From: Thiobacillus sp. | GTDB lineage: Bacteria; Pseudomonadota; Gammaproteobacteria; Burkholderiales; Thiobacillaceae | Direction of reading: 5' to 3' | NCBI GenBank assembly: GCA_030692355.1 | Contig: JAUYCF010000042.1 | Span: 1-64,000 of the forward strand | Length of the DNA: 64,000 nucleotides | In this document: in pieces, positions 49,740 through 61,513 of the stretch | Layout: the number at the start of each line of letters is the position of its first letter | Position numbering within the stretch: the stretch's first letter is position 1 | Notes under the pieces: generated by a model | What the model was told of the DNA's origin: nothing | The model's database searches: none | What the model saw: the letters and a program-made list of their open reading frames with translations, nothing else | Translations under genes and position numbers: made by a program

Positions 49740-50096
49740 GTGCTGGAGAACTACCTCCCCATTCTGTTGTTCATTCTGGTCGGGCTGGCCTTTGGTGTGG
49801 GTCCCATCATTGCAGGTGGCCTGCTGGCGCCGCATCGCCCCGACAGCGAAAAGCTCTCGCCCTATGAATGCGGTTTCGAGGCGTTCGAGGATGCGCGCAT
49901 GAAGTTCGACGTGCGCTACTACCTGGTTGCCATCCTGTTCATCCTGTTCGACCTGGAAATCGCCTTTCTCTTTCCTTGGGCCATCGTGCTCGAGGAAATC
50001 GGCCTGGCCGGTTTTCTCGCCATGATGGTGTTCCTCGGCATCCTGGTGATCGGCTTCATCTACGAATGGATGAAGGGGGCGCTGGAATGGGAGTAA
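49740..50096 (+). CDS. nuoA: NADH-quinone oxidoreductase subunit A
   Basis: GTG start; [49 protein letters not shown]. Confidence 0.98.
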   Translation: MLENYLPILLFILVGLAFGVGPIIAGGLLAPHRPDSEKLSPYECGFEAFEDARMKFDVRYYLVAILFILFDLEIAFLFPWAIVLEEIGLAGFLAMMVFLGILVIGFIYEWMKGALEWE

Positions 50097-50187
50097 GGCT
50101 TTTGAGCCCTTGGGCGAGGGCCCCCATGCGCGGCATGGGGATCGACCCGGCGAAAAGTCCTGTCCGCGATATTGAGAGCGTTGTGGC

Positions 50188-50664
50188 ATGAGCATCGAAG
50201 GCGTACTCGAACAGGGGTTTGTCACCGCCAAGGCTGACCAGCTGATCAACTACATGCGCACCGGCTCGATGTGGCCGATGACCTTTGGCCTGGCATGCTG
50301 CGCAGTGGAAATGATGCATGCCGGCGCCGCACGCTACGATCTCGACCGCTTCGGTATTGTGTTTCGCGGCAGTCCCAGGCAGTCCGACGTGATGATCGTG
50401 GCGGGCACGCTTTGCAACAAAATGGCCCCCGCTCTGCGCAAGGTCTACGATCAGATGGCCGAGCCGCGCTGGGTGATTTCCATGGGCTCGTGCGCCAACG
50501 GCGGCGGCTATTACCATTATTCGTACTCGGTGGTGCGCGGGTGCGACCGCATCGTGCCGGTCGATATCTATGTTCCAGGCTGCCCGCCCACGGCTGAGGC
50601 GTTGCTGTTCGGCATCATCCAGCTGCAGAACAAGATCCGCCGTACCAACACCATCGCACGCTGA
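50188..50664 (+). CDS. nuoB: NADH-quinone oxidoreductase subunit B
   Basis: [40 protein letters not shown]-type motif. Confidence 0.98.
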   Translation: MSIEGVLEQGFVTAKADQLINYMRTGSMWPMTFGLACCAVEMMHAGAARYDLDRFGIVFRGSPRQSDVMIVAGTLCNKMAPALRKVYDQMAEPRWVISMGSCANGGGYYHYSYSVVRGCDRIVPVDIYVPGCPPTAEALLFGIIQLQNKIRRTNTIAR

Positions 50665-50670
50665 TAGCCC

Positions 50671-51285
50671 ATGCCCCAGACTGTGGAAGCCCTTTCTTTG
50701 TCCCTTGAGGCCGTGCTCGGCGATGCGCTGGAGCAGTCGTTCGTCCGTCTTGATGAACTGACGCTGATCGTCAAGGCGCAGCATTATGCGTCGGCGATGC
50801 GCACCCTGCGCGACCATCCCGATGGCCGCTTCGAGCAGTTGATCGACCTGTGCGGCATGGATTATTCGGGCTACGGGAGTGATGGTTACGGTGACGGATC
50901 GTGGGATGGCGCCCGCTTTGCCGTGGTGGCGCATCTGCTGTCGGTGTCGAACAATCAGCGCGTGCGCGTGCGTGTATTTTGCCCCGACGACGACTTGCCG
51001 CTGGTGGCCTCGATGGCCGACATCTGGCCGGCGGCCAACTGGTATGAGCGCGAAGCCTTCGACCTGTATGGCATCGTATTTGAGGGCCATCCCGATCTGC
51101 GCCGGCTCCTTACCGACTATGGCTTTATCGGTCATCCGTTCCGCAAGGACTTCCCGCTGTCCGGCAACGTCGAAATGCGCTACGACCCGACCCAGCGGCG
51201 AGTGATCTATCAGCCGGTATCGATCGAGCCGCGCGAAATCACGCCGCGTATCGTGCGCGACGAAAGCTACGGGGCAGGGCGCTAA
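50671..51285 (+). CDS. nuoC: NADH-quinone oxidoreductase subunit C
   Basis: [39 protein letters not shown]. Confidence 0.97.
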   Translation: MPQTVEALSLSLEAVLGDALEQSFVRLDELTLIVKAQHYASAMRTLRDHPDGRFEQLIDLCGMDYSGYGSDGYGDGSWDGARFAVVAHLLSVSNNQRVRVRVFCPDDDLPLVASMADIWPAANWYEREAFDLYGIVFEGHPDLRRLLTDYGFIGHPFRKDFPLSGNVEMRYDPTQRRVIYQPVSIEPREITPRIVRDESYGAGR

Positions 51286-51339
51286 TGGCTGAAATTCGCA
51301 ACTATGCTGGATTAATGAGTGTCGTCCCGGAGCGTTCAC

Positions 51340-52593
51340 ATGGCTGAAATCCGGAACTACACGATGAACTTCGGGCCGCAGCATCCGGCCGCGCACGGCG
51401 TGCTGCGCCTGGTGCTGGAGCTTGACGGCGAGGTGATCCAGCGCGCCGACCCGCACATCGGCCTGCTGCACCGCGCCACCGAAAAGCTGGCCGAGCACAA
51501 GACCTTCCTGCAGTCGGTGCCCTACATGGACCGCCTCGACTACGTGTCGATGATGGTCAATGAGCACGCCTACGTGATGGCGATCGAGAAGCTGCTCGGC
51601 ATCGGGGTGCCGGAGCGCGCGCAGTATATCCGCGTGATGTTCGACGAAATCACCCGCGTGCTGAATCACCTGCTGTGGCTGGGCGCGCACGCGCTCGACG
51701 TCGGCGCGATGACGGTTTTTTTGTATGCCTTCCGCGAGCGCGAGGACCTGATGGACTGCTACGAGGCGGTCTCGGGTGCGCGCCTGCATGCGGCCTACTA
51801 CCGTCCCGGCGGCGTCTACCGCGACCTGCCGGACACGATGCCTCAGTATGCGGCGCAGCACACCCGCAACGAGGCGACGATGAAGTCGATGAACGCCAAC
51901 CGCCAGGGTTCTCTGCTCGACTTCATCGAGGATTTCACCCTGCGCTTCCCGACTTATGTCGACGAATACGAGACGCTGCTGACCGATAACCGCATCTGGA
52001 AGCAACGCACCGTCGGTATCGGCGTGGTGTCGCCCGAGCGCGCGCTGGCACTGGGCTTCACCGGCCCCATGCTGCGCGGCTCCGGCGTCGAGTGGGATCT
52101 GCGCAAGAAACGGCCCTACGAAGTCTACGACCGCATGGATTTCGACATCCCGGTCGGCACCAATGGCGATTGCTATGACCGCTACCTGGTGCGGGTCGAA
52201 GAAATGCGGCAGTCCAACCGCATCATTAGGCAGTGCGTCGACTGGCTGCGCAGGAATCCGGGCCCGGTCATCGTGGAAAACCACAAGGTCGCGCCGCCGT
52301 CGCGGATCGGCATGAAGCAGAACATGGAAGAGCTGATCCATCACTTCAAGCTATTCACCGAGGGCATGCACGTGCCGGCGGGCGAGGCCTACGCCGCGGT
52401 CGAGCATCCCAAGGGCGAGTTCGGCATTTATCTGGTGTCGGACGGCGCCAACAAACCCTATCGTCTGAAAATCCGCGCGCCGGGCTATGCGCATCTGGCG
52501 GCACTCGATGAAATGAGCCGCGGCCACATGATCGCCGACGTCGTCGCCATCATCGGCACGCAGGATATTGTTTTCGGGGAGATCGACCGCTGA
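51340..52593 (+). CDS. nuoD: NADH-quinone oxidoreductase subunit D
   Basis: [33 protein letters not shown]. Confidence 0.98.
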   Translation: MAEIRNYTMNFGPQHPAAHGVLRLVLELDGEVIQRADPHIGLLHRATEKLAEHKTFLQSVPYMDRLDYVSMMVNEHAYVMAIEKLLGIGVPERAQYIRVMFDEITRVLNHLLWLGAHALDVGAMTVFLYAFREREDLMDCYEAVSGARLHAAYYRPGGVYRDLPDTMPQYAAQHTRNEATMKSMNANRQGSLLDFIEDFTLRFPTYVDEYETLLTDNRIWKQRTVGIGVVSPERALALGFTGPMLRGSGVEWDLRKKRPYEVYDRMDFDIPVGTNGDCYDRYLVRVEEMRQSNRIIRQCVDWLRRNPGPVIVENHKVAPPSRIGMKQNMEELIHHFKLFTEGMHVPAGEAYAAVEHPKGEFGIYLVSDGANKPYRLKIRAPGYAHLAALDEMSRGHMIADVVAIIGTQDIVFGEIDR

Positions 52594-53093
52594 TGGCCAA
52601 TCCTGATTCAAACAGCCTTCGGCTGAGTCAAGAATCGCTCGCGCTGATTGACGCCGAGGTCGCCAAATACCCCGCCGACCGGAAGCAGTCGGCGGTCATG
52701 GCCGCGCTGCGTATCGCGCAGACTGAAAAGGGCTGGCTCAAGCCCGAACTGGTCGAGTACGTCGCAAACTATCTGGAGATACCGCCGATCGCGGCCTACG
52801 AGGTGGCGACCTTTTACAACATGTACGACACCCAGCCGGTGGGGCGTCACAAGATCACGCTGTGCACCAATCTGCCGTGCGCGCTGATGGGTGCGAACAA
52901 GATTGCCGAACACCTGAAGCAGAAACTCGGCATCGGCTTCGGCGAGACCACGGAGGATGGGCGCTACACCCTGAAGGAAGGCGAATGCATGGGAACCTGC
53001 GGCGATGCGCCGGTGTGCCTGCACAACAACCACGCCATGCATACGCACCTGACGCCCGAACAGGTGGACGAATTGCTGGATAAGCTGAAATGA
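52593..53093 (+). CDS. nuoE: NADH-quinone oxidoreductase subunit E
   Basis: [42 protein letters not shown]. Confidence 0.97.
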   Translation: MANPDSNSLRLSQESLALIDAEVAKYPADRKQSAVMAALRIAQTEKGWLKPELVEYVANYLEIPPIAAYEVATFYNMYDTQPVGRHKITLCTNLPCALMGANKIAEHLKQKLGIGFGETTEDGRYTLKEGECMGTCGDAPVCLHNNHAMHTHLTPEQVDELLDKLK

Positions 53094-54382
53094 GCCTGCT
53101 GAAGCCCACCCCCCAGGTCTGCAGCTGGACGCAGGCGCTCGACAATCCGCGCTCGCTCGCGACCTACGTCGCCCATGGCGGCTACCAGGCGCTGCGTCGC
53201 GTGATCACGGAAAATATTTCCGGCGACGCCATCATCGCCGAGCTCAAGACCAGCGCCCTGCGCGGACGCGGCGGCGCGGGTTTTCCCACCGGCCTCAAGT
53301 GGAGCTTCATGCCGCGCGCGTTTACCGGCGACAAGTACATCGTCTGCAACAGCGACGAGGGAGAGCCGGGCACCTTCAAGGACCGCGACATCCTGCGCTA
53401 CAACCCGCACCAGCTGATCGAGGGCATGGCGATCGCCGGCTACGTGATGGGCGCGCGCGTCGGCTACAACTACATCCATGGCGAGATTTTCGATTGCTAC
53501 CGGATCTTCGAGGCCGCGCTGCAGGAAGCGCGCGAAGCCGGCTATCTTGGCGACAAGCTGTTCGGCACCGACTTCTGCTTCCAGCTGCATGCGCACCACG
53601 GCTACGGCGCCTATATCTGCGGCGAGGAAACCGCGCTGCTGGAATCGATCGAAGGCAAGAAGGGCCAGCCGCGCTTCAAGCCGCCGTTCCCGGCGAGCTT
53701 CGGCCTGTACGGCAAACCGACCACTATCAACAACACCGAGACGCTGGCCTCGGTGCCGTGGATCATGCAGCACGGCGGCCAGGCATTCCTCGAGCTCGGC
53801 AAGCCCAACAACGGCGGCTCCAAGCTGTTTTCGGTTTCCGGGCACGTCAACAAGCCGGGCAACTACGAAGTACCGCTCGGCACGCCGTTTTCCGCACTGC
53901 TGGAGATGGCGGGCGGGGTGCGTAGCGGCCATAAATTGAAGGCCGTCATTCCGGGCGGGTCAAGCGCGCCGGTGCTGCCGGCCGACATCATGATGGGCTG
54001 CACCATGGACTTCGATTCCATCTCCAAGGCGGGCTCCATGCTGGGTTCCGGCGCGGTCATCGTGATGGACGAAACCGTGTGCATGGTGCGTGCGCTGGAG
54101 CGGCTATCCTATTTTTATTTCGAGGAATCGTGTGGCCAGTGCACGCCATGCCGCGAAGGCACCGGCTGGATGTATCGCGTGATTCACCGCATCGAACACG
54201 GACAGGGCCGGCCGGAAGACATCGATCTGCTCAACAGCGTGGCGGGACGCATAGGCGGCCATACCATTTGCGCACTGGGCGACGCAGCGGCACTGCCGGT
54301 GCAAAGCTTTCTCAAACATTTTGGCCATGAGTTCGAGCACCACATCGAACACAAGTGCTGCATGGCCGGAACGGAACAGTAA
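53090..54382 (+). CDS. nuoF: NADH-quinone oxidoreductase subunit F
   Basis: [48 protein letters not shown]. Confidence 0.98.
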   Translation: MSLLKPTPQVCSWTQALDNPRSLATYVAHGGYQALRRVITENISGDAIIAELKTSALRGRGGAGFPTGLKWSFMPRAFTGDKYIVCNSDEGEPGTFKDRDILRYNPHQLIEGMAIAGYVMGARVGYNYIHGEIFDCYRIFEAALQEAREAGYLGDKLFGTDFCFQLHAHHGYGAYICGEETALLESIEGKKGQPRFKPPFPASFGLYGKPTTINNTETLASVPWIMQHGGQAFLELGKPNNGGSKLFSVSGHVNKPGNYEVPLGTPFSALLEMAGGVRSGHKLKAVIPGGSSAPVLPADIMMGCTMDFDSISKAGSMLGSGAVIVMDETVCMVRALERLSYFYFEESCGQCTPCREGTGWMYRVIHRIEHGQGRPEDIDLLNSVAGRIGGHTICALGDAAALPVQSFLKHFGHEFEHHIEHKCCMAGTEQ

Positions 54383-54384
54383 CC

Positions 54385-56760
54385 ATGGCTACGCTTAATA
54401 TCGAAATTGATGGCCGCGCGCTCCAGGTAGAAAGCGGCGACACCATCATGGATGCGGCGAACCAGGCCGGCATCGCGATCCCGCATTTCTGTTATCACAA
54501 GAAACTCTCCATCGCCGCCAGCTGCCGCATGTGTCTGGTGCAGGTGGAAAAGGCGCCCAAGCCCCTGCCGGCCTGCGCCACGCCGGTGACCGACGGCATG
54601 AAGGTGTACACCCGCTCGGAATACGCGATCAATGCGCAGAAAAGTGTGATGGAGTTTCTGCTCATCAACCATCCGCTCGACTGCCCGATCTGCGATCAGG
54701 GCGGCGAATGCACGCTGCAGGATATGGCGGTGGGCTATGGCGGCTCGTCGTCGCGCTACCAGGAAGTCAAGCGCGTGGTGCGCGACAAGAACCTCGGCTC
54801 GCTGATCGCTACCGACATGACGCGTTGCATCCATTGCAGCCGCTGCGTGCGCTTCGGGCAGGAAATCGCCGGCGTGATGGAACTTGGCATGGCAGGGCGC
54901 GGCGAGCACACCGAAGTGATGCCATTTCTGGAAAGCCAGGTGGCGTCCGAGTTGTCGGGCAACGTCATCGACCTGTGCCCGGTCGGCGCCTTGACCAGCA
55001 AGCCTTTCCGCTATAGCGCCCGCAGTTGGGAACTGTCGCGCCGCCCCTCGATCAGCCCGCACGACAGCCTGGGTTCCAATCTTGAAGTCCACGTCAAGGG
55101 CAACAAGGTGATGCGCGTGGTGCCGCGCGAGAACGAGGACGTCAACGAATGCTGGCTGGCCGACCGCGACCGTTTTTCCTACGAAGGCCTCAACACGGCC
55201 GAGCGACTGACCCTGCCGATGATCAAGCGAGACGGGCAGTGGACAGAAACTACCTGGCAGGCGGCGCTCGAATTTGTCGCGGGCAAGCTGAAGTCGATCC
55301 CGGCTGAGCAGATCGGCGCGCTGTCGACGCCGTATCGCCCGGCGGAAGAGCTCTTTCTGCTGCAAAAGCTGATGCGCGGCATGGGCAGCGGCAACGTCGA
55401 CCATCGCCTGCGGCAGTCGGACTTCTCGCTCGACGACAAGGCGCGCGGCGCTTTCTGGCTGGGCATGCCGGTGACCTACATGTCGCGCCTCAAGCGCATG
55501 CTGGTGGTGGGTTCCAACCTGCGCAAGGATCACCCGCTGATGGCGCACCGCATTCGGGAGTCGGTGCGCTGGTATGGCGAGCTCAACCTGATCAACGCGG
55601 CGGAAGACGAGTTCCTTGGCAAGGTGCACGCCAAGCGCATCGTCGCGCCGTCGCAGCTTGCCGGTGCACTGGCGGGGGTGTGCCGCGCACTGGCCGAACT
55701 GAAAAACCTGCCGGTGCCCGGCATCGCCGTTCACGGCATTGCCGACGACACCGCACGCAAGATTGCCGAGAGTATTTCGGGCGGCGGCCAGAACGCTTCA
55801 GGTGAAGAATCGCGCGCGGTTTTCCTCGGCAACATGGCGCAGCATCATCCCGCCTATTCGCAGATTCATGCGCTGGCACAGGAAGTGGCGAAGCTCGCAG
55901 GCGCCAGTTTTGGCGTGCTGGGCGAAGCGGCCAACAGCGTCGGCGCGGTGGCAGTCGGGGCGATTCCGGGGCGTGGGCCGCTGGGTCAGCCTGCGGTCAA
56001 GGGCCTGAATGCGCAACAGATGCTGGCCCAGCCTTTACGCGCCTATCTGCTGCTTGGGGTTGAAGCCGAACTCGACACCCACGACCCGGTGAGCGCGATG
56101 GCCAGTATCCAGGCGGCGGAATTCGTCGTGGTGATGTCGCCCTACAAGGGCAGGTCGCTCGACTACGCCGACGTGTTGCTGCCGATTGCGCCGTGGACCG
56201 AAACCTCGGGCACTTTCATCAACACCGAAGGCCGCGTGCAGAGCTTCAGCGCTGTGGTGAAACCGCTTGGCGAAGCTCGCCCGGCTTGGAAGGTGCTGCG
56301 TGTGCTGGGCAATCTGCTGGAACTGGCCGGGTTCGAGCATAACGATTCACAGGACGTACTGCGCGACGCGCTCGGCGATACGCCGATCGGCAGCGTCCAG
56401 GCTTTCCTCAATAATGAAATCAGCGGTGTGACCGTGACGCCGCCGCAGTTGAATGAAGGCTTGGAGCGCGTCGCCGAAGTGCCGATCTACCAGACCGATG
56501 CGGTGGTGCGCCGTTCGCCTTCGCTGCAGAAGACGCAGGACGCGGCGCTTCCGATGGCGCGCATGCACGGCCGGTTGATTGCGAAATTGGGGCTGGAAGA
56601 AAACGGCCTTGTCTCGGTGCGCCAGACCGCCAGTGCACTGACACTTAAAGTACAGCGTGACGATCTGCTGCCAGACAATTGCGTGCGCGTTCCCAGCGGC
56701 CATCCGCTGACGGCGGGCCTGGGGCCGATGTTCGGGCCGATCACTGCGGAGCTGGCGTGA
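54385..56760 (+). CDS. nuoG: NADH-quinone oxidoreductase subunit G
   Basis: [70 protein letters not shown]. Confidence 0.98.
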   Translation: MATLNIEIDGRALQVESGDTIMDAANQAGIAIPHFCYHKKLSIAASCRMCLVQVEKAPKPLPACATPVTDGMKVYTRSEYAINAQKSVMEFLLINHPLDCPICDQGGECTLQDMAVGYGGSSSRYQEVKRVVRDKNLGSLIATDMTRCIHCSRCVRFGQEIAGVMELGMAGRGEHTEVMPFLESQVASELSGNVIDLCPVGALTSKPFRYSARSWELSRRPSISPHDSLGSNLEVHVKGNKVMRVVPRENEDVNECWLADRDRFSYEGLNTAERLTLPMIKRDGQWTETTWQAALEFVAGKLKSIPAEQIGALSTPYRPAEELFLLQKLMRGMGSGNVDHRLRQSDFSLDDKARGAFWLGMPVTYMSRLKRMLVVGSNLRKDHPLMAHRIRESVRWYGELNLINAAEDEFLGKVHAKRIVAPSQLAGALAGVCRALAELKNLPVPGIAVHGIADDTARKIAESISGGGQNASGEESRAVFLGNMAQHHPAYSQIHALAQEVAKLAGASFGVLGEAANSVGAVAVGAIPGRGPLGQPAVKGLNAQQMLAQPLRAYLLLGVEAELDTHDPVSAMASIQAAEFVVVMSPYKGRSLDYADVLLPIAPWTETSGTFINTEGRVQSFSAVVKPLGEARPAWKVLRVLGNLLELAGFEHNDSQDVLRDALGDTPIGSVQAFLNNEISGVTVTPPQLNEGLERVAEVPIYQTDAVVRRSPSLQKTQDAALPMARMHGRLIAKLGLEENGLVSVRQTASALTLKVQRDDLLPDNCVRVPSGHPLTAGLGPMFGPITAELA

Positions 56761-57791
56761 TGGAGGCTGGACTCATGGAGAGCGCGGGCATGGACTGGGC
56801 TGCCGTCCAGACAGTCGTCTGGACGCTGGTCAAAATCATGGCACTGGTGGTGCCACTGATGCTGGGCGTGGCCTATCTGACCTACGCCGAACGGAAAGTC
56901 ATCGGCTGGATGCAGGTGCGCATCGGCCCCAATCGCGTGGGTTTCCAGGGCCTGCTGCAGCCGATCGCCGATGCGGTGAAGCTGATGATGAAGGAAATCA
57001 TCATTCCTGCCGGCGCCAACCGCGGGCTGTTCATTCTCGGCCCCATTCTCGCCATCGCGCCCGCGCTGGCGGCATGGGCGGTGATTCCGTTCACCGACAC
57101 GCTGGTGCTGGCCAATATCAATGCCGGCCTGTTGTACGTGATGGCGATCACCTCGATGGGGGTGTATGGCGTCATCATCGCGGGCTGGGCGTCCAACTCC
57201 AAATACGCCTTCCTTGGCGCGATGCGCTCGGCGGCGCAGATCGTATCGTATGAAATCGCCATGGGCTTCGCGCTGGTCGGCGTACTGATGGCGGCGCAGT
57301 CGCTCAACCTCATCGACATCGTGCAGGGCCAGGCGGGCGGGCTGCACCAGTGGTACATCTGGCCGCTGTTCCCGCTGTTCGTGGTGTACCTGATTGCCGG
57401 TGTGGCCGAAACCAACCGTGCGCCGTTTGACGTCGCCGAGGGCGAATCCGAGATCGTCGCCGGTTTCCATGTGGAATATTCCGGCATGGCGTTCGCCGTG
57501 TTCTTCCTCGCCGAATACGCCAACATGATCCTGATCGCCGCACTGACCACGCTGATGTTCCTCGGCGGCTGGCTGTCACCGGTTGGCTTTCTGCCCGATG
57601 GCATCGTCTGGTGGCTGGCGAAGACCGGCTTCGTGCTGTTCCTGTTCCTCTGGTTTCGCGCCACCTTCCCGCGCTACCGCTACGACCAGATCATGCGTCT
57701 GGGCTGGAAGGTCTTCATTCCCATCACCATCGTCTGGATCGTCGTCGTCGGCGGCATGATGCAGACGCCGTATGGTTATCTCTTCCATTGA
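56760..57791 (+). CDS. nuoH: NADH-quinone oxidoreductase subunit H
   Basis: [37 protein letters not shown]. Confidence 0.97.
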   Translation: MEAGLMESAGMDWAAVQTVVWTLVKIMALVVPLMLGVAYLTYAERKVIGWMQVRIGPNRVGFQGLLQPIADAVKLMMKEIIIPAGANRGLFILGPILAIAPALAAWAVIPFTDTLVLANINAGLLYVMAITSMGVYGVIIAGWASNSKYAFLGAMRSAAQIVSYEIAMGFALVGVLMAAQSLNLIDIVQGQAGGLHQWYIWPLFPLFVVYLIAGVAETNRAPFDVAEGESEIVAGFHVEYSGMAFAVFFLAEYANMILIAALTTLMFLGGWLSPVGFLPDGIVWWLAKTGFVLFLFLWFRATFPRYRYDQIMRLGWKVFIPITIVWIVVVGGMMQTPYGYLFH

Positions 57792-57798
57792 GCGCGTC

Positions 57799-58287
57799 AT
57801 GAAACGGATCATGAATTTCTTTGGCAGCCTGCTCCTGATCGAACTGCTGCGCGGCATGATGCTCACCGGGCGTCACCTGTTCGCGCGCAAGATCACGGTG
57901 CAGTACCCGGAAGAAAAAACCCCCCAATCGCCCCGTTTTCGAGGCCTGCACGCCTTGCGCCGCTATCCCAACGGCGAGGAGCGCTGCATCGCGTGCAAGC
58001 TGTGCGAAGCGGTGTGTCCGGCGCTTGCCATCACCATCGAATCGGAACAGCGCGATGACGGCACCCGCCGCACAACACGCTACGACATCGATCTCACCAA
58101 ATGCATTTTCTGCGGCTTCTGCGAGGAATCCTGCCCGGTCGACTCCATCGTCGAAACCCGCCTCTTTGAATACCATGGCGAAAAACGCGGCGATCTCTAC
58201 TACACCAAGCCGATGCTGCTCGCGATCGGCGATCAGCATGAAGAGCAGATCGCGAAAGACCGCGCGACCGACGCGAAGTTTCGATAG
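57799..58287 (+). CDS. nuoI: NADH-quinone oxidoreductase subunit I
   Basis: [41 protein letters not shown]. Confidence 0.97.
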   Translation: MKRIMNFFGSLLLIELLRGMMLTGRHLFARKITVQYPEEKTPQSPRFRGLHALRRYPNGEERCIACKLCEAVCPALAITIESEQRDDGTRRTTRYDIDLTKCIFCGFCEESCPVDSIVETRLFEYHGEKRGDLYYTKPMLLAIGDQHEEQIAKDRATDAKFR

Positions 58288-58311
58288 GCACGCGGAGCGC
58301 GCCCGTGAGCC

Positions 58312-58477
58312 AGGGGTTAGGAAACAGGAATTAGGGGAGGTGCGCTGCGCTGCGCGCGCCACTTGATTGAACAACACGACGTACGGATGAAAAGAGAGGC
58401 AGGCAAACGGAAATCTGGTATCAGGCACTAGCGGTGGATAGTCATCCCTAGCCCCTAACCCCTAACTCCTAGCCCCT
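58312..58477. repeat. Imperfect inverted repeat in the nuoI-nuoJ gap
   Basis: AGGGGTTAGGAAACAGGAATTAGGGG (58312-58337) vs reverse complement of CCCCTAACCCCTAACTCCTAGCCCCT (58452-58477), about 20/26 matching. Confidence 0.6.
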
Positions 58478-58482
58478 AGAAC

Positions 58483-59121
58483 ATGAGCTACACAACCGCA
58501 ATTTTCTACTTCTTCGCCGCCATCCTGGTGTTTGCCGGATTGCGCGTCATTACCGCGCGCAACCCGGTGCATGCCGCACTGTTCCTGGTGCTGGCCTTCT
58601 TCACTGCGGCGGGTCTGTGGATGCTGCTGGAGGCCGAATTTCTCGCCATCACCCTGGTGCTGGTTTACGTCGGTGCGGTGATGGTGCTGTTCCTGTTCGT
58701 GGTGATGATGCTCGACATCAACCTCGATAAATTGCGGGAAGGCTTCTGGAATTACGCGCCGCTGGCAGGCTTCGTCTCGGTTCTGCTGGTGATCGAAATG
58801 GCGCTGATCCTCGGCAGTCGCCACTTCGGGCTCGACGTGATGGCCGCCCCCGCGCCGCACCCGGCGGACTACAGCAACACCAAGGAACTCGGCCGACTGA
58901 TTTATACCGATTACGTTTATGCGTTCGAACTGGCCGCGGTGATCCTGCTGGTGGCGATCGTCGCCGCGATTGCCCTGACGCTGCGCCGCCGCAAGGATAG
59001 CAAGTACATCGATCCCGCCGAGCAGGTGAAGGTCAAGCGCAATGACCGCCTGCGCATCGTCAAGATGGGCGCGGTGAAGCGTGAGGTGTCAGGAGTGAGG
59101 GGAGAGGAGAAAAACCCATGA
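58483..59121 (+). CDS. nuoJ: NADH-quinone oxidoreductase subunit J
   Basis: [55 protein letters not shown]. Confidence 0.97.
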   Translation: MSYTTAIFYFFAAILVFAGLRVITARNPVHAALFLVLAFFTAAGLWMLLEAEFLAITLVLVYVGAVMVLFLFVVMMLDINLDKLREGFWNYAPLAGFVSVLLVIEMALILGSRHFGLDVMAAPAPHPADYSNTKELGRLIYTDYVYAFELAAVILLVAIVAAIALTLRRRKDSKYIDPAEQVKVKRNDRLRIVKMGAVKREVSGVRGEEKNP

Positions 59122-59168
59122 CTTGCCACGATTTCGCACCTCACGCCTTCCCCCTCACACCTCACCGC
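59071..59168. repeat. Imperfect inverted repeat overlapping the nuoJ 3' end
   Basis: GCGGTGAAGCGTGAGGTGTCAGGAGTGAGG (59071-59100) vs reverse complement of 59139-59168, 24/30 matching. Confidence 0.65.
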
Positions 59169-59185
59169 TCCGAAGGAGCGCTCGC

Positions 59186-59491
59186 ATGATTTCCTTATCG
59201 CATTTCCTGGTGCTGGGCGGCGTTCTGTTCGCCATCAGCGTGCTGGGCATCTTCCTCAATCGCAAGAATGTCATCATCCTCCTGATGGCGATTGAGTTGA
59301 TGCTGCTCGCGGTGAATATGAATTTCATCGCGTTTTCGCATTACCTCGGCGACATCCATGGCCAGATATTCGTCTTCTTCATCCTCACCGTCGCCGCCGC
59401 GGAATCGGCCATCGGCCTGGCAATCCTGGTGGTGCTGTTCCGCAACCTGCGCACGATCAACGTCGATGACCTCGACCATCTGAAAGGCTGA
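59186..59491 (+). CDS. nuoK: NADH-quinone oxidoreductase subunit K
   Basis: [27 protein letters not shown]. Confidence 0.97.
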   Translation: MISLSHFLVLGGVLFAISVLGIFLNRKNVIILLMAIELMLLAVNMNFIAFSHYLGDIHGQIFVFFILTVAAAESAIGLAILVVLFRNLRTINVDDLDHLKG

Positions 59492-61494
59492 TGACGATGG
59501 ACATGCAGACGCTCTATCTGATCGTGCCGCTTGCGCCCTTGTTCGGCGCGATCGTTGCTGGCTTGTTCGGCAAGCTGGTCGGTCGCACCGGCGCCCATGT
59601 CGTCACCATCGCCGGCGTGGCGGTGTCGCTGATCGCCTCGGTGCTGGTGTTCCAGGACGTGCTGGCAGGCCACACCTTCAACGGCACCGTCTACACCTGG
59701 ATGGTGCTGGGTGACCTGCGTTTCGAGGTCGGTTTCCTGATCGATGCGCTGACGGTCATGATGATGCTGGTCGTCACCTTCGTCTCGCTGATGGTGCACA
59801 TCTACACCATCGGCTACATGCAGGACGACCCGGGCTACCAGCGCTTCTTCAGCTACATCTCGCTGTTCACCTTCTCGATGCTGATGCTGGTGATGAGCAA
59901 CAACTTCCTGCAGTTGTTCTTCGGCTGGGAAGCGGTCGGCCTGGTGTCCTATCTGCTGATCGGCTTCTGGTACAACAAGGAAACAGCGATCTACGCCAAC
60001 CTGAAAGCCTTCCTGGTAAACCGCGTCGGCGACTTCGGCTTCATCCTCGGCATCGGCCTGGTGCTGGCCCATTTCGGCTCGCTCGATTACGCCACCGTGT
60101 TCGCCATGGCACCGTCGCTCGCCAACGAGACCATCACGCTCTGGCCCGACACGCCGTGGATGCTGATGACGGTGATCGGCATCCTCCTGTTCATCGGCGC
60201 GATGGGCAAGTCGGCGCAGTTCCCGCTGCACGTCTGGCTGCCTGACTCGATGGAAGGCCCGACGCCGATTTCCGCGCTGATCCACGCGGCGACGATGGTG
60301 ACCGCCGGCATCTTCATGGTCGCACGGATGTCGCCGCTGTATGAGCTGTCCGACGTGGCGCTCTCCTTCATCATGGTGATCGGCGCGATCACCGCGCTGT
60401 TCATGGGCTTTCTCGGCATCGTGCAGAACGACATCAAGCGCGTGGTGGCGTATTCCACCCTGTCGCAGCTGGGCTACATGACGGTCGCGCTCGGCGCCTC
60501 GGCCTACTCGGTCGCGGTGTTCCACCTGATGACGCACGCCTTCTTCAAGGCGCTGCTGTTTCTTGCCGCAGGCAGCGTCATCATCGCCATGCACCACAAC
60601 CAGGACATCCGCTACATGGGCGGCCTGAAGAAGTACATGCCGATCACCTGGATTACCTCGCTGATCGGTTCGCTGGCGCTGATCGGCACCCCCTTCCTGT
60701 CGGGCTTCTATTCCAAGGAAACCATCATCGAGGCGGTCAAGCTGTCACATCTGCCGGTGGCCGACCTCGCCTACTGGGCGGTGCTGATCGGCGTGTTCGT
60801 CACCGCCTTCTATTCCTTCCGCATGTATTTCCTGGTGTTCCACGGCAAGGAGCGTTTCCATCAGGGGCACGCCCACGGCAACGAACCGGATGCGCATCAC
60901 GATGAGCACCATGGCGGCACGCCGCATGAAACCCCATGGGTCATCACCGGCCCCTTGCTGGCGCTGGCGCTGCCTTCGCTGGCGATTGGCTACATGACGA
61001 TCGAGCCCATGCTGTATGGCGACTTTTTCGGCAGCGCGATCTACGTTGCCGACCGTCATCCGGTCATGAACGAACTCAACCTGCATTTCCACGGCGCGGC
61101 TGCGATGGGGCTGCACGCGGTGATGACGCTGCCGTTCTGGCTGGCGGTAGCGGGCGTGGGATTGTCGGCGTTCTTCTATCTCAAGCGCCCGGATATTCCT
61201 GCTGCGATTGCGCAGCGGTTCAAGTTCCTGCATCAAATGCTGCTCAATAAGTACTGGTTCGACGAGTTCTACAGTTGGGTGTTTGCCAAGGGCGCGCGCG
61301 CACTGGGCGCCAGCCTGTGGCGGCGCGGCGACCAGAATGTGATCGATGGCTTTTTCATCAACGGGACGGCGCACATGGTCGAGCGCCTGTCGCGCCTGCT
61401 CAGGGCCTTCCAGTCCGGCTACATCTACCACTACGCCTTTGCCATGCTGATCGGGGTGTTTGCCCTGGTGACGTGGTTCGCGCGACTCAACTAG
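59491..61494 (+). CDS. nuoL: NADH-quinone oxidoreductase subunit L
   Basis: 667 aa; FFGWEAVGLVSYLLIGFWYNKETAIYANLKAFLVNRVGDFGF. Confidence 0.98.
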   Translation: MTMDMQTLYLIVPLAPLFGAIVAGLFGKLVGRTGAHVVTIAGVAVSLIASVLVFQDVLAGHTFNGTVYTWMVLGDLRFEVGFLIDALTVMMMLVVTFVSLMVHIYTIGYMQDDPGYQRFFSYISLFTFSMLMLVMSNNFLQLFFGWEAVGLVSYLLIGFWYNKETAIYANLKAFLVNRVGDFGFILGIGLVLAHFGSLDYATVFAMAPSLANETITLWPDTPWMLMTVIGILLFIGAMGKSAQFPLHVWLPDSMEGPTPISALIHAATMVTAGIFMVARMSPLYELSDVALSFIMVIGAITALFMGFLGIVQNDIKRVVAYSTLSQLGYMTVALGASAYSVAVFHLMTHAFFKALLFLAAGSVIIAMHHNQDIRYMGGLKKYMPITWITSLIGSLALIGTPFLSGFYSKETIIEAVKLSHLPVADLAYWAVLIGVFVTAFYSFRMYFLVFHGKERFHQGHAHGNEPDAHHDEHHGGTPHETPWVITGPLLALALPSLAIGYMTIEPMLYGDFFGSAIYVADRHPVMNELNLHFHGAAAMGLHAVMTLPFWLAVAGVGLSAFFYLKRPDIPAAIAQRFKFLHQMLLNKYWFDEFYSWVFAKGARALGASLWRRGDQNVIDGFFINGTAHMVERLSRLLRAFQSGYIYHYAFAMLIGVFALVTWFARLN

Positions 61495-61513
61495 ACGTGC
61501 CTAACTAAAAATC

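Noticed and set aside
50056-52344. 762-aa minus-strand ORF antisense to nuoB/nuoC/nuoD
   Set aside because: Antisense to three unmistakable nuo genes; composition is typical of GC-rich shadow ORFs.
59341-60597. 418-aa minus-strand ORF opposite nuoK/nuoL
   Set aside because: His/Asp/Arg/Gln-rich antisense shadow of membrane protein genes.
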